Of a stretch of DNA of 37,198 nt, positions 30,648 through 37,198 are shown piece by piece. A program made the translations under genes and the position numbers. The notes beneath the pieces are model-generated. The model ran no database searches. It saw nothing but the letters and a program-made list of their open reading frames with translations, and was not told the DNA's origin. The stretch is taken from NCBI GenBank assembly GCA_003242685.1, contig QGVD01000033.1:1-37198 (forward strand), read 5' to 3'. The stretch's first letter is position 1, and the number at the start of each line of letters is the position of its first letter. This DNA comes from Pseudomonadota bacterium (GTDB lineage Bacteria > Pseudomonadota > Gammaproteobacteria > Steroidobacterales > Steroidobacteraceae).

Positions 30648-31994
30648 TCACTCGCCCGCGACGGTCATTCCCTCGAGCAGCACGGAGCCGGTGCGGATCG
30701 CGCCGCGCGTGTCGACGTCGCTCCCCACGGCGACGATGTTCGCGTACATCTCGCGCAGGTTTCCGGCGATGGTGATCTCCTGCACCGGATACGCGATCGC
30801 TCCCTCTTCCACCCAGAAGCCGCTCGCGCCGCGCGAATAGTCGCCCGTGACGCCGTTGACGCCCTGGCCCATCAGCTCCGTGACGAGGAGCCCCGTGCGC
30901 ATGCGCGCAAGGAGCTGCGCGAAATCCGGCGCTTCGGCGCTCGACGTCACGATGAGATTGTGAATACCGCCCGCGTTGCCCGTCGTCCTGAGCCCGAGCT
31001 TGCGCGCGGAATAGCTGCTCAGCACGTAGCCCTGCAGCACGCCGCCGCTCACCAGATCGCGATCCCGCGTCGCCACGCCTTCGGCATCGAACGGACTGCT
31101 CGCGAGCGCCTTCGGAATGTGCGGCCGCTCGTGCATCTGCAGAAACGCCGGGAACACCTGCTGACCCGCGGCGCCGAGCAGGAACGAAGCCTTGCGATAC
31201 TGGCTCGCGCCGCGGATGGCGCCGATGAAATGACCGAACAGTCCGCGCGCCATCTCCGGCGCGAACAGCACCGGCACGCGCCGGGTGGCGAGCTTGCGCG
31301 CACCGAGGCGCGCGACGGCGCGCTCGCCGGCTTTCCGTCCGACCGCTTCGGCAGCCTCGAGATCGGCGGGATCGCGCGCGGTCGTGTACCAGTAGTCGCG
31401 CTGCATCTCGTCGCCGTCCGAGGCGAGCAGCACGCAGCTCACCGAATGGCTCGTGCTGCAGTAGCCGGCGAGAAAGCCGTGCGAGTTGCCGTACACGCGC
31501 ACGCCGCGGTTGCTGCCGACGGTGGCGCCTTCCGAGTTCGTGATACGCCGGTCGACTGCAAGGCCCGCGGACTCGCAGGCACGCGCGAGCTCGACGGCCT
31601 GCTCCGGCGTGAGCGACCAGGGATGATCGAGATCGAGATCGGGAATCTCGCGCGCGAGATCCTCCGGATCGGCAAGTCCCGCGCATGGATCCTCGGCGGT
31701 GTAGCGTGCGATCGTGCACGCCTTTTCCACCGTCTCGCGCACGGCCTGAGGCCCGAGATCGGCCGTGCTCGCCGACCCCTTGCGCTTGCCGATGTACACC
31801 GTGACTCCGAGGCCCCGGTCGCGCTGATACTCGATGGTGTCCACCTCGCCGAGACGCACGGTGGCGGAGAGACCCTGCTGCAGGCTCGCGTCCGCCTCGC
31901 ACTGGGTGGCGCCGCGGCGCCGCGCCTCCTCGAGGGCGAGGCTCACCACGCTCTCGAGCTCCGGGATCCGTGTCCTGTCGACTGCCTGCTGCAT
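30648..31994 (-). CDS. pmbA: Metallopeptidase subunit PmbA (TldE)
   Basis: This 448-residue protein is one half of the TldD/TldE heterodimer, a zinc peptidase that degrades unfolded or modified peptides and matures microcin B17 or PQQ-type precursors in some species. TldE lacks the metal ligands; TldD carries them. Typical blocks are YQRDRGLGVTVYIGKRKGSASTADL, ITNSEGATVGSNRGVRVYGNSHGF, VPVLFAPEMARGLFGHFIGAIRG and NLIVTSS...MGQGVNGVTGDYSRGASGFWVEEGAIAYPVQEITIAGNL. The start at 31994 (MQQAVDRTRIPEL) has GGAAG upstream. It is divergent from darP, as in E. coli. The tldD gene lies 4.6 kb away at the right end. Confidence 0.96.
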   Translation of the reverse strand: MQQAVDRTRIPELESVVSLALEEARRRGATQCEADASLQQGLSATVRLGEVDTIEYQRDRGLGVTVYIGKRKGSASTADLGPQAVRETVEKACTIARYTAEDPCAGLADPEDLAREIPDLDLDHPWSLTPEQAVELARACESAGLAVDRRITNSEGATVGSNRGVRVYGNSHGFLAGYCSTSHSVSCVLLASDGDEMQRDYWYTTARDPADLEAAEAVGRKAGERAVARLGARKLATRRVPVLFAPEMARGLFGHFIGAIRGASQYRKASFLLGAAGQQVFPAFLQMHERPHIPKALASSPFDAEGVATRDRDLVSGGVLQGYVLSSYSARKLGLRTTGNAGGIHNLIVTSSAEAPDFAQLLARMRTGLLVTELMGQGVNGVTGDYSRGASGFWVEEGAIAYPVQEITIAGNLREMYANIVAVGSDVDTRGAIRTGSVLLEGMTVAGE

Positions 31995-32028
31995 GGGTCT
32001 TCCGCTCGCCTTGCGTGCTTGGGGCAGA

Positions 32029-32034
32029 ATTGTA
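32029..32034 (-). promoter_or_regulatory. Candidate -10 box of pmbA
   Basis: TACAAT on the minus strand, 34 bases before the pmbA ATG, gives a short leader that includes a GGAAG ribosome site. No convincing -35. Confidence 0.4.
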
Positions 32035-32077
32035 GCAGTCGCTGCCCTCGATCCCGGGCGCAACGGGATGATCGCGC

Positions 32078-32596
32078 ATGCAGGAGAATTCACCGGACGA
32101 CGTCGACGAGCTGCCGAGCAAGAGCGCACGCAAGCGTGCAGCTCAGGCCGCGCAGGAGCTCGGTGAGCAGCTCGTCGAGCTGAGCGATGCGGAGCTCGAT
32201 GCGCTCGATCTGCCCGAGCGGCTCCGGGACGCGATCGACGAAGCGAAGCGCATCACGAGCCGCGCCGCGGCCGCGCGGCAGCGGCAGTTCATCGGACGGC
32301 TGATGCGCGAGGTCGATCTCGAGCCCATCCGTGCCGCGCTCGCGGAGCGCAGCCTCAAGGCCGCTGCCGAGGCGCAGCGCTTCCGCCGCATCGAGACGTG
32401 GCGCGAGCGGCTGATCGCGGAAGGGCCTGCAGCGCTCGAGGAGCTCGCGCAGTCGTACCCGGACGCCGCCTCGGAGGATTTCGCGCGCCAGGTCGCCGCG
32501 GCACGCGCCGAGCGCAGCCGCACGGGCGCCACCGGCCCTGCGGCCCGGGAGCTGTTCCGCTCCTTGCGCGCCCTGCTCGAGCGGGACCGGGGTTAG
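32078..32596 (+). CDS. darP: Ribosome-associated assembly factor DarP (YjgA)
   Basis: This 172-residue, highly charged helical protein belongs to the YjgA (UPF0307) family, which binds the late 50S precursor and the peptidyl-transferase centre. The conserved opening SKSARKRAAQAAQELGEQLVELSDAELDALDLPERLRDAIDEAKRITSRAAAARQRQFIGRLMREVD is clear. The gene is divergent from pmbA, the classic arrangement. The ribosome site is weak. Confidence 0.93.
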   Translation: MQENSPDDVDELPSKSARKRAAQAAQELGEQLVELSDAELDALDLPERLRDAIDEAKRITSRAAAARQRQFIGRLMREVDLEPIRAALAERSLKAAAEAQRFRRIETWRERLIAEGPAALEELAQSYPDAASEDFARQVAAARAERSRTGATGPAARELFRSLRALLERDRG

Positions 32597-32617
32597 CGCA
32601 GGCGCGGCCGCCGGCAC

Positions 32618-32623
32618 TACAAT
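32618..32623 (+). promoter_or_regulatory. -10 box of purE (predicted leaderless)
   Basis: TACAAT is followed by six bases (GCAGCA) and then the purE ATG at 32630, leaving no room for a leader. The -35 region is not convincing. No PurR-like palindrome was seen. Confidence 0.5.
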
Positions 32624-32629
32624 GCAGCA

Positions 32630-33133
32630 ATGAAACCGCTCGTCGGCATCATCATGGGCTCGTCGTCCGACTGGGAGACGATGAAGGCCGCCGCCGAAAC
32701 GCTCGACCGGCTCTCCGTGCCGTACGAGGTGCGCGTCGTGTCCGCGCACCGCACGCCGGATCTGCTGTTCGAGTACGCCTCGACGGCGCGCTCGCGCGGG
32801 CTCGAGGTGATCATCGCCGGCGCGGGCGGTGCGGCGCATCTGCCGGGCATGACGGCCTCGAAAACTACGCTGCCGGTTCTCGGAGTTCCCGTGCAGTCGC
32901 GCTCGCTCAACGGTCTCGATTCGCTGCTCTCCATCGTGCAGATGCCTGCAGGCGTGCCCGTTCATACTTTCGCCATCGGCGTCGCCGGCGCCGTCAACGC
33001 CGCGCTCGGCGCCTGCGCGATCCTCGCGCTGAAGTATCCAGCCATCGAAGCGGCGCTCACGGCTTACCGCGAACAGCAGACGTCGGGCGTGCTCGCGCAG
33101 CCCGACCCGCGCGAAGCGCCGGGCCGCGCATGA
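32630..33133 (+). CDS. purE: N5-carboxyaminoimidazole ribonucleotide mutase
   Basis: This 167-residue class I PurE converts N5-CAIR to CAIR in purine synthesis. Motifs: VGIIMGSSSDWETM near residues 5-18, VVSAHRTPD with the catalytic His at 40, GAGGAAHLPGM, and GVPVQSRSLNGLDSLLSIVQMPAGVPV. The stop overlaps the purK start (ATGA), as expected for a coupled purE-purK pair. Confidence 0.97.
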   Translation: MKPLVGIIMGSSSDWETMKAAAETLDRLSVPYEVRVVSAHRTPDLLFEYASTARSRGLEVIIAGAGGAAHLPGMTASKTTLPVLGVPVQSRSLNGLDSLLSIVQMPAGVPVHTFAIGVAGAVNAALGACAILALKYPAIEAALTAYREQQTSGVLAQPDPREAPGRA

Positions 33134-34230
33134 CAGTCGGCATCGTCGGCGCCGGCCAGCTCGGCCGGATGCTCGCTTTGGCGGGCTATCCCCTCGGTCT
33201 CGACTTCCTGTTCCTCGACCGCAGCGAGGACACGCCCGGCGGTCAGGTCGCGCCGATCCTCTGCGGCGAGTTCACCGATCGGAGGCTTCTGCGCCGGCTC
33301 GCGCAACGCTGCAGCGTGATCACGTTCGACTGGGAGAACGTGTCGGTCGAGGCGCTGCGCGGGCTCGACTCGGGCACGCGCATCCATCCGCCCGTCGGGG
33401 CCCTCGCGGCCTCGCAGGACCGGGCAGCCGAGAAGCGGCTCTTCGAGCGGCTCCGTATCCCGACGACGCGCTGGATGAAGGTGGACTCGCGCCCGCAGCT
33501 CGAGCGGGCCGTGCGCGAAATCGGCCTGCCGGCCGTCCTCAAGACGCGCCGCATGGGCTACGACGGCAAGGGACAGGCCGTGATCCGGACGCACGAGGAC
33601 GTCGACCGCGCGTGGAGTGAGCTCGGCGGCGTGCCGCTCATCTGCGAGGAGTGGGTGCCCTTCGACTGCGAGGTCTCGATCATCGGCGCGCGCAGCCGCA
33701 GCGGCGAGGTGGCCGTCTACCCGCTCAACGGCAACGTGCACGCGCAGGGGATCCTGCGTCTGACGCGCGCGCCGTTCGGCACCCCGCGCCTGCAGCGCGC
33801 AGCTGCCGGATATCTGACGCGCGTCCTCGAGCACTTCCGCTATGTCGGCGTGCTGACGATCGAGTTCTTCGTGCGCTCGGGGAAGCTCCTCGCGAACGAG
33901 ATGGCGCCGCGGGTACACAACTCCGGCCACTGGACCATCGAAGGCGCGGTGACGAGCCAGTTCGAGAATCACCTGCGCGCCATCCTGGATCTCCCCCTCG
34001 GATCGACGGCGCCGCGCGGTCACTGTGCGATGATCAACCTCATCGGCACCATGCCCGCGCGCGAGCGCGTGCTGGCCCGGCCGGGCGTGCATCTGCACGA
34101 TTACGGCAAGGAGCCGCGCCCGGGCCGCAAGCTCGGTCACTGCACCGTCGTCGAGGTCACCCCCCGGGCACGGGATCGGCGGGCACGCGAATTGCTTGCC
34201 GATTTGGCCCCCGAGATTCGTATCCCGTAA
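33130..34230 (+). CDS. purK: N5-carboxyaminoimidazole ribonucleotide synthase
   Basis: This 366-residue ATP-grasp enzyme makes N5-CAIR from AIR, bicarbonate and ATP, and hands it to PurE. It starts MTVGIVGAGQLGRMLALAGYPLG, the usual opening. ATP-grasp motifs are present: LPAVLKTRRMGYDGKGQ, LICEEWVPFDCEVSIIGAR, LTIEFFVRSGKLLANEMAPRVHNSGHWTIEGA, and the C-terminal HDYGKEPRPGRKLGHCTVV. A candidate promoter for the next gene (TTGGCC 34204-34209, TAAGAT 34228-34233) lies over its last codons. Confidence 0.97.
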   Translation: MTVGIVGAGQLGRMLALAGYPLGLDFLFLDRSEDTPGGQVAPILCGEFTDRRLLRRLAQRCSVITFDWENVSVEALRGLDSGTRIHPPVGALAASQDRAAEKRLFERLRIPTTRWMKVDSRPQLERAVREIGLPAVLKTRRMGYDGKGQAVIRTHEDVDRAWSELGGVPLICEEWVPFDCEVSIIGARSRSGEVAVYPLNGNVHAQGILRLTRAPFGTPRLQRAAAGYLTRVLEHFRYVGVLTIEFFVRSGKLLANEMAPRVHNSGHWTIEGAVTSQFENHLRAILDLPLGSTAPRGHCAMINLIGTMPARERVLARPGVHLHDYGKEPRPGRKLGHCTVVEVTPRARDRRARELLADLAPEIRIP

Positions 34231-34358
34231 GATCGACCGGACCGCGGAATCCATCCGCGGGCGGTGGCGGGCATCGCGGCGGATTCGCGGGCGCACCGTG
34301 ACTTCAAGACGAGAAGGTCGCGCCGAAGCACGTTTCCCTGACGGAAAGCGATCCGCAG

Positions 34359-35648
34359 ATGTATCTGGAGCTGTTCAGACTCAAGGAGCTGCCCTTCCGG
34401 CTCAGCCCGGATCCCCAGTTCCTGTACCTGAGCAAGCAGCACGCCCGCGCCAAGGCGTACATGGAGTCGACCATCTGGTTCACGGATGGCTTCGTCGTCA
34501 TCACGGGTGAGATCGGCTCCGGCAAGACGACGCTCATCGAGTCCTTCCTCAGGGAGCTGCCGTCGGACGTCGTCGTCGCGCAGATCAACCAGACTCAGGT
34601 TTCCGCGATCGACTTCCTGCAGGCGGTGCTGGTGCAGTTCGGCTTCTCGCCGTTCAGGATGAAGAAGGCGGAGCTGATCGCCACGCTCAACAACTTCCTC
34701 ATCGAGCAGTACGCGGCGGGACGCAAGGTGCTGCTGATCGTCGACGAGGCGCAGAACCTCTCCCTGCGCGTGCTCGAGGAGATCCGCCTGCTCTCGGGCG
34801 TGGAGACCACCAAGGACAAGGTCCTGCGCATCATCCTCGCGGGCCAGCCGGAGCTCAACGAGAAGCTCGATGCGCCGGAGCTCGTGCAGCTCGCGCAGCG
34901 CATCCGCCTGCGGTTCCATCTCGGCACGCTCTCGCCGGCCGAGATGCGCGCGTACATCCAGCACCGCCTGGAGGTCGCCGGCGCCGGCGACCGGCAGATC
35001 TTCGCCGAGGAGACGTATCCGGAGATCTTCCGCTACACGGGCGGCGTGCCGCGGCTCATCAATACGCTGTGCGACACGGCGATGATGGCGGCGTTCGCCG
35101 CGGACCGCGACTACGTGACGCTCGACGACGTGCGCAGCGCGATCGCGGAGCTGCAGTGGGTCGAGTACTCCGCGCGCACTCAGCAGCACATGCAACGTCA
35201 GATCCGCCTCGAGAACGCGCGGCGCGCCGGAGAGGCGGGCGGCGTTCTGCACTCTGCCGCCGAGGAGAACGCGAAGGACGCCGTGCTGGCGCGCATTCTC
35301 GTCGCGACCGACGGCCGCACGATTCAGGAGCTGCCGCTGCGCATCGGGCGCATCATCGTCGGACGCACGCCGGACAACGATCTGCAGATCGACAGCCGCT
35401 TCGTCAGCCGCCATCACTGCCAGATCGTCACGACGCAGAACGCGTGCGTGATCGAGGACCTGAACAGCACCAACGGCATCTACGTGAAGGCGCGGCGCGT
35501 GCGCCGCCATTATCTGAACGACGGGGACGTGGTGCTCATCGGCAAGCACGAGCTCATCTACGTGGACGAGCGCCTGCCTCGCGTCCGCACCGACTTCGGG
35601 GACACGCTGCCCACCGTGCAGCCCGCGGAAACCGACGAGCCTAACTGA
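34359..35648 (+). CDS. ExeA-like AAA ATPase fused to a C-terminal FHA domain
   Basis: This 429-residue protein has an N-terminal ExeA/GspA-type ATPase (opening MYLELFRLKELPFRLSPDPQFLYLS; Walker A GEIGSGKTT at 50-58; Walker B KVLLIVDEAQN at 123-133; sensor region RIILAGQPELNEKL; arginine-rich RIRLRFHLGTLSPAEMRAYI). A linker follows (about 270-315), then an FHA domain (about 316-405) with GR at 335-336, SRHH at 350-353 and the LNSTNG loop at 368-373, which bind phosphothreonine. ExeA helps insert the type II secretin through peptidoglycan, but here the usual C-terminal part is replaced by FHA. There is no membrane helix and no secretion gene nearby. Function inferred only broadly: a phospho-threonine-responsive ATPase, possibly for envelope assembly. 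The gap before it (128 bases) holds a short CCGCGGA/TCCGCGG hairpin. Confidence 0.9.
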   Translation: MYLELFRLKELPFRLSPDPQFLYLSKQHARAKAYMESTIWFTDGFVVITGEIGSGKTTLIESFLRELPSDVVVAQINQTQVSAIDFLQAVLVQFGFSPFRMKKAELIATLNNFLIEQYAAGRKVLLIVDEAQNLSLRVLEEIRLLSGVETTKDKVLRIILAGQPELNEKLDAPELVQLAQRIRLRFHLGTLSPAEMRAYIQHRLEVAGAGDRQIFAEETYPEIFRYTGGVPRLINTLCDTAMMAAFAADRDYVTLDDVRSAIAELQWVEYSARTQQHMQRQIRLENARRAGEAGGVLHSAAEENAKDAVLARILVATDGRTIQELPLRIGRIIVGRTPDNDLQIDSRFVSRHHCQIVTTQNACVIEDLNSTNGIYVKARRVRRHYLNDGDVVLIGKHELIYVDERLPRVRTDFGDTLPTVQPAETDEPN

Positions 35649-35656
35649 GCGGACCT

Positions 35657-35944
35657 TCAGCCGCGCGAGTCGGAAGGCGCGTCCCGCTCGCGGGACGGCG
35701 CGTCACCGAGACCTGCGGGATCGCCGTACTGCGAGCGAAGCTCCCGGAAATCCCGCCGGCGAAGCAGCACGACCACGCCGCCGAGCAGGACGGCGAAGCC
35801 TGCGAGCCCGAGGAGCGCGCTCAGCACCGCGAGGCTCTGCACGAGATAGCTCGCGACGAGAGCGATGAGCCCGAGGAGGACATAGAGCCAGGGCAGCGCC
35901 TCATAGAGGGGACGGGGCAGGCGCTTCTCGGAGCGCTTCGTCAT
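35657..35944 (-). CDS. Small two-helix membrane protein, unknown
   Basis: This 95-residue hypothetical protein opens with a basic stretch (MTKRSEKRLPRPLYEALPW) and has two hydrophobic helices (LYVLLGLIALVASYLVQSLAVL and SALLGLAGFAVLLGGVVVLL) before a charged, polar C-terminal tail (RRRDFRELRSQYGDPAG...). The start at 35944 follows a purine-rich GAGAAAGAGAAA stretch. It lies tail to tail with the ExeA-FHA gene, eight bases apart. I do not recognise a family. Confidence 0.7.
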   Translation of the reverse strand: MTKRSEKRLPRPLYEALPWLYVLLGLIALVASYLVQSLAVLSALLGLAGFAVLLGGVVVLLRRRDFRELRSQYGDPAGLGDAPSRERDAPSDSRG

Positions 35945-36053
35945 TTTCTCTTTCTCTCGCTTTCCGAAGAGCGCCCGCGCCGGCCTGCATCGCGCAGGCA
36001 CCGCGCCGCACCCGGAGTGATCTTACTTCGCTGTCGATGCCTGCCGCGATGGT

Positions 36054-36227
36054 TCAGCGCGCCCGCCCGCCGATCAGCCGCTCGATGAGCCGCGTGAAGA
36101 GCGACGGTTTCCAGCCCTCGACCTGCATGTCGTCTCTGGGCGGTGGACCACGGCGCTCCAGCTCCGCCAGAAGATCGGCAGGAAGCTCGAGCCGTGAGGT
36201 ATCGGCGACGGCATGCTCGGCGCGCAT
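36054..36227 (-). CDS. Small hypothetical soluble protein
   Basis: The 57-residue frame MRAEHAVADTSRLELPADLLAELERRGPPPRDDMQVEGWKPSLFTRLIERLIGGRAR has a good GGGAG ribosome site six bases before the ATG at 36227; a longer frame begins at 36269 but lacks such a site. It is charged, with a short amphipathic helix at the C-terminus (LFTRLIERLI). It is on the same strand as the small membrane protein gene 109 bases downstream and may be co-transcribed with it. No family recognised; it could be a non-coding frame. Confidence 0.5.
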   Translation of the reverse strand: MRAEHAVADTSRLELPADLLAELERRGPPPRDDMQVEGWKPSLFTRLIERLIGGRAR

Positions 36228-36604
36228 CACGCACTCCCTGGAGGCTGTCGTTGAAATGCCGCGGAGCAAGTTACGGTCCCGCAGGCGGAACCGGCGTGCC
36301 GGCCGTCACAGCCTGCACTGCAGGATGACGCGTTGCGAATCGCTCGTACACGGTCGCGCGGAATCCTTACGCATTATGTTCATTGCACGGCGCTTCCGTT
36401 CCGGTTCGTGAGCCCGAACCGCAACGGAGCGCGTACAGCCTCGCAGGCGGCGGACGGACGAGCCCCGTCCGCCCGCCGCCCGCTCGGTGCGCGGCCGCGT
36501 TCCATCGCGCAAGACGAGCGTCCTGCTCGCGCCGCGCACGCAGCGTGCCGCGCGCCCTCGAAGCAGAAGAAGGGATATTCGCCCGCGCTTCGCGGAGAAA
36601 GCGC
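36228..36604. other. 377-base gap with a long GC hairpin
   Basis: No convincing gene on either strand. It contains a hairpin, GGCGGCGGACGG (36446-36457) with CCGTCC (36465-36470) and GCCGCC (36475-36480), interrupted by a four-base bulge. A CATAAT on the minus strand at 36378-36373 could be a -10 for the small gene at 36227, without a visible -35. A 77-codon minus frame (36306-36539) is arginine-rich and looks like chance. Confidence 0.45.
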
Positions 36605-37111
36605 TCAGCCGGTGCCGCCGACCGTGAGTCCGTCGATGCGCAGCGTGGGCTGCCCGACGCCGACCGGAACACTCTGCCCTTCCTTGCCGCAGGTGCCGAC
36701 GCCGTCATCGAGCTTGAGATCGTTGCCCACCATGGTGACGCGCGTCAGCACGTCGGGACCGTTGCCGATGAGCGTCGCCCCCTTGAGCGGCGCGCCGATC
36801 CGGCCGTTCTCGATGAGATACGCCTCGCTCGCGGAGAACACGAACTTGCCCGATGTGATGTCCACCTGCCCGCCGCCGAAGTTCACGGCGTAGATGCCGC
36901 GCTCGACGGAAGCGATGATCTCTTCGGGCGTGTAGGGACCCGGACGCATGTACGTGTTCGTCATGCGAGGCAGCGTCACGTGCGCGAAGGATTCACGGCG
37001 ACCGTTGCCCGTGGATCTGCCGCCCATGAGCCGCGCGTTGAGCTTGTCCTGCATGTAGCCGCGCAGGATGCCGTTCTCGATGAGCACGGTGCACTGCGTC
37101 GGCGTGCCCTC
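36605..37111 (-). CDS. tldD: Metalloprotease TldD, C-terminal part only
   Basis: The 3' part of tldD on the minus strand: EGTPTQCTVLIENGILRGYMQDKLNARLMG, then RRESFAHVTLPRMTNTYM, YAVNFGGGQVDITSGKFVFSASEAYLIENG, GNGPDVLTRVTMVG, and the family end GTCGKEGQSVPVGVGQPTLRIDGLTVGGTG. The Cys of CGKEGQ is the zinc ligand that joins the HExxxH motif, which would lie beyond the window. With PmbA it forms the TldD/TldE peptidase. Upstream of the EGTPTQ codons (above 37111) the sequence stops matching the family and meets an in-frame TAA near 37168, so the gene is cut by the damaged contig end. Confidence 0.93.
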   Translation of the reverse strand, partial: EGTPTQCTVLIENGILRGYMQDKLNARLMGGRSTGNGRRESFAHVTLPRMTNTYMRPGPYTPEEIIASVERGIYAVNFGGGQVDITSGKFVFSASEAYLIENGRIGAPLKGATLIGNGPDVLTRVTMVGNDLKLDDGVGTCGKEGQSVPVGVGQPTLRIDGLTVGGTG

Positions 37112-37198
37112 GACCGGGTTCCGGGGCCAACGGAAGGGACTCCTATTCGGAATGCGGTTTTGTGTTTAAAAAAAAAAAGGAATACATATCAATTCATA
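37112..37198. other. Low-quality or chimeric contig end
   Basis: The tldD reading frame loses its family match here. The last ~50 bases turn abruptly AT-rich, with an 11-base A run, inside what should be a GC-rich conserved gene. This looks like adapter, error or chimeric sequence rather than biology. Confidence 0.7.

Noticed and set aside
36306..36539. A 77-codon minus-strand open frame in the gap beside tldD
   Set aside because: Arginine-rich, no ribosome-binding site, crosses the GC hairpin; looks like a chance frame. A 26-codon GTG frame (36351-36271) was also rejected because its AAGGA is 12 bases away and nothing supports it.
1..37198. CRISPR arrays, insertion sequences, phage genes, attachment sites, replication origin
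   Set aside because: No direct-repeat arrays, transposase or integrase motifs, or DnaA-box clusters were seen; the gene content is continuous core chromosome.

Overview
The window is a strongly GC-rich, gene-dense piece of chromosome from a gammaproteobacterium. Three blocks support this. One is ygfB-pepP-ubiH-ubiI divergent from zapA-ssrS(6S RNA)-ygfA. Another is rplM-rpsI next to coq7 and a Crp/Vfr-type regulator. The third is pmbA divergent from darP. The GC content, split glycine decarboxylase and Vfr-like Crp would suit a lineage near the Xanthomonadales, Steroidobacterales or Ectothiorhodospiraceae, but the genus cannot be read from the sequence. There is no phage, transposon or CRISPR array; almost everything is core metabolism. 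Both window ends look like degraded contig ends.

Layout. 1-10.7 kb (minus strand): a long run gcvT-gcvH-gcvPA-gcvPB-dgkA-htrA-like-tsaC-sensor kinase, headed by a promoter, a tandem glycine riboswitch and an intrinsic terminator. 10.7-12.9 kb (plus): a DUF4440-like lipoprotein, ispG and phhB. 12.9-19.3 kb (minus): ygfB-pepP-ubiH-ubiI-S9 peptidase, with four-base overlaps at three of its four junctions. 19.3-22.1 kb (plus): a ZapB-like coiled coil, zapA, 6S RNA, ygfA, an EVE-domain gene, a tiny self-contained transcription unit for a 16-residue Lys/Ala peptide, and rpiA. 22.2-24.1 kb: a DUF2243 membrane protein convergent with tRNA-Gln(CUG), then rpsI and rplM (minus). 24.2-25.8 kb (plus): coq7 and crp. 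25.9-28.3 kb: djlA-rpe (minus) divergent from purC (plus). 28.3-32.6 kb: a BtuF-like protein, a YihY membrane protein, pmbA and darP. 32.6-35.6 kb (plus): purE-purK and an ExeA-like ATPase fused to an FHA domain. 35.7-37.1 kb (minus): two small hypothetical genes, a 377-base gap and the 3' part of tldD.

How the genes fit together. The glycine riboswitch gates the glycine cleavage system, which feeds one-carbon units to the folate pool also served by ygfA and used in purine synthesis (purC, purE, purK). ubiH, ubiI and coq7 are three hydroxylases of ubiquinone synthesis. pmbA and tldD encode the two subunits of one peptidase.

Most interesting. (1) A promoter, 16-codon ORF, perfect 14-bp hairpin and intrinsic terminator packed into about 210 bases between the EVE gene and rpiA. 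(2) At least six genes have a -10 box ending only 6-10 bases before the start codon, predicting leaderless mRNAs. (3) A 967-residue tandem HtrA protein with one active and one dead protease half, the layout of eukaryotic Nma111/DEG7. (4) A tRNA terminator embedded in the last codons of the opposing DUF2243 gene.
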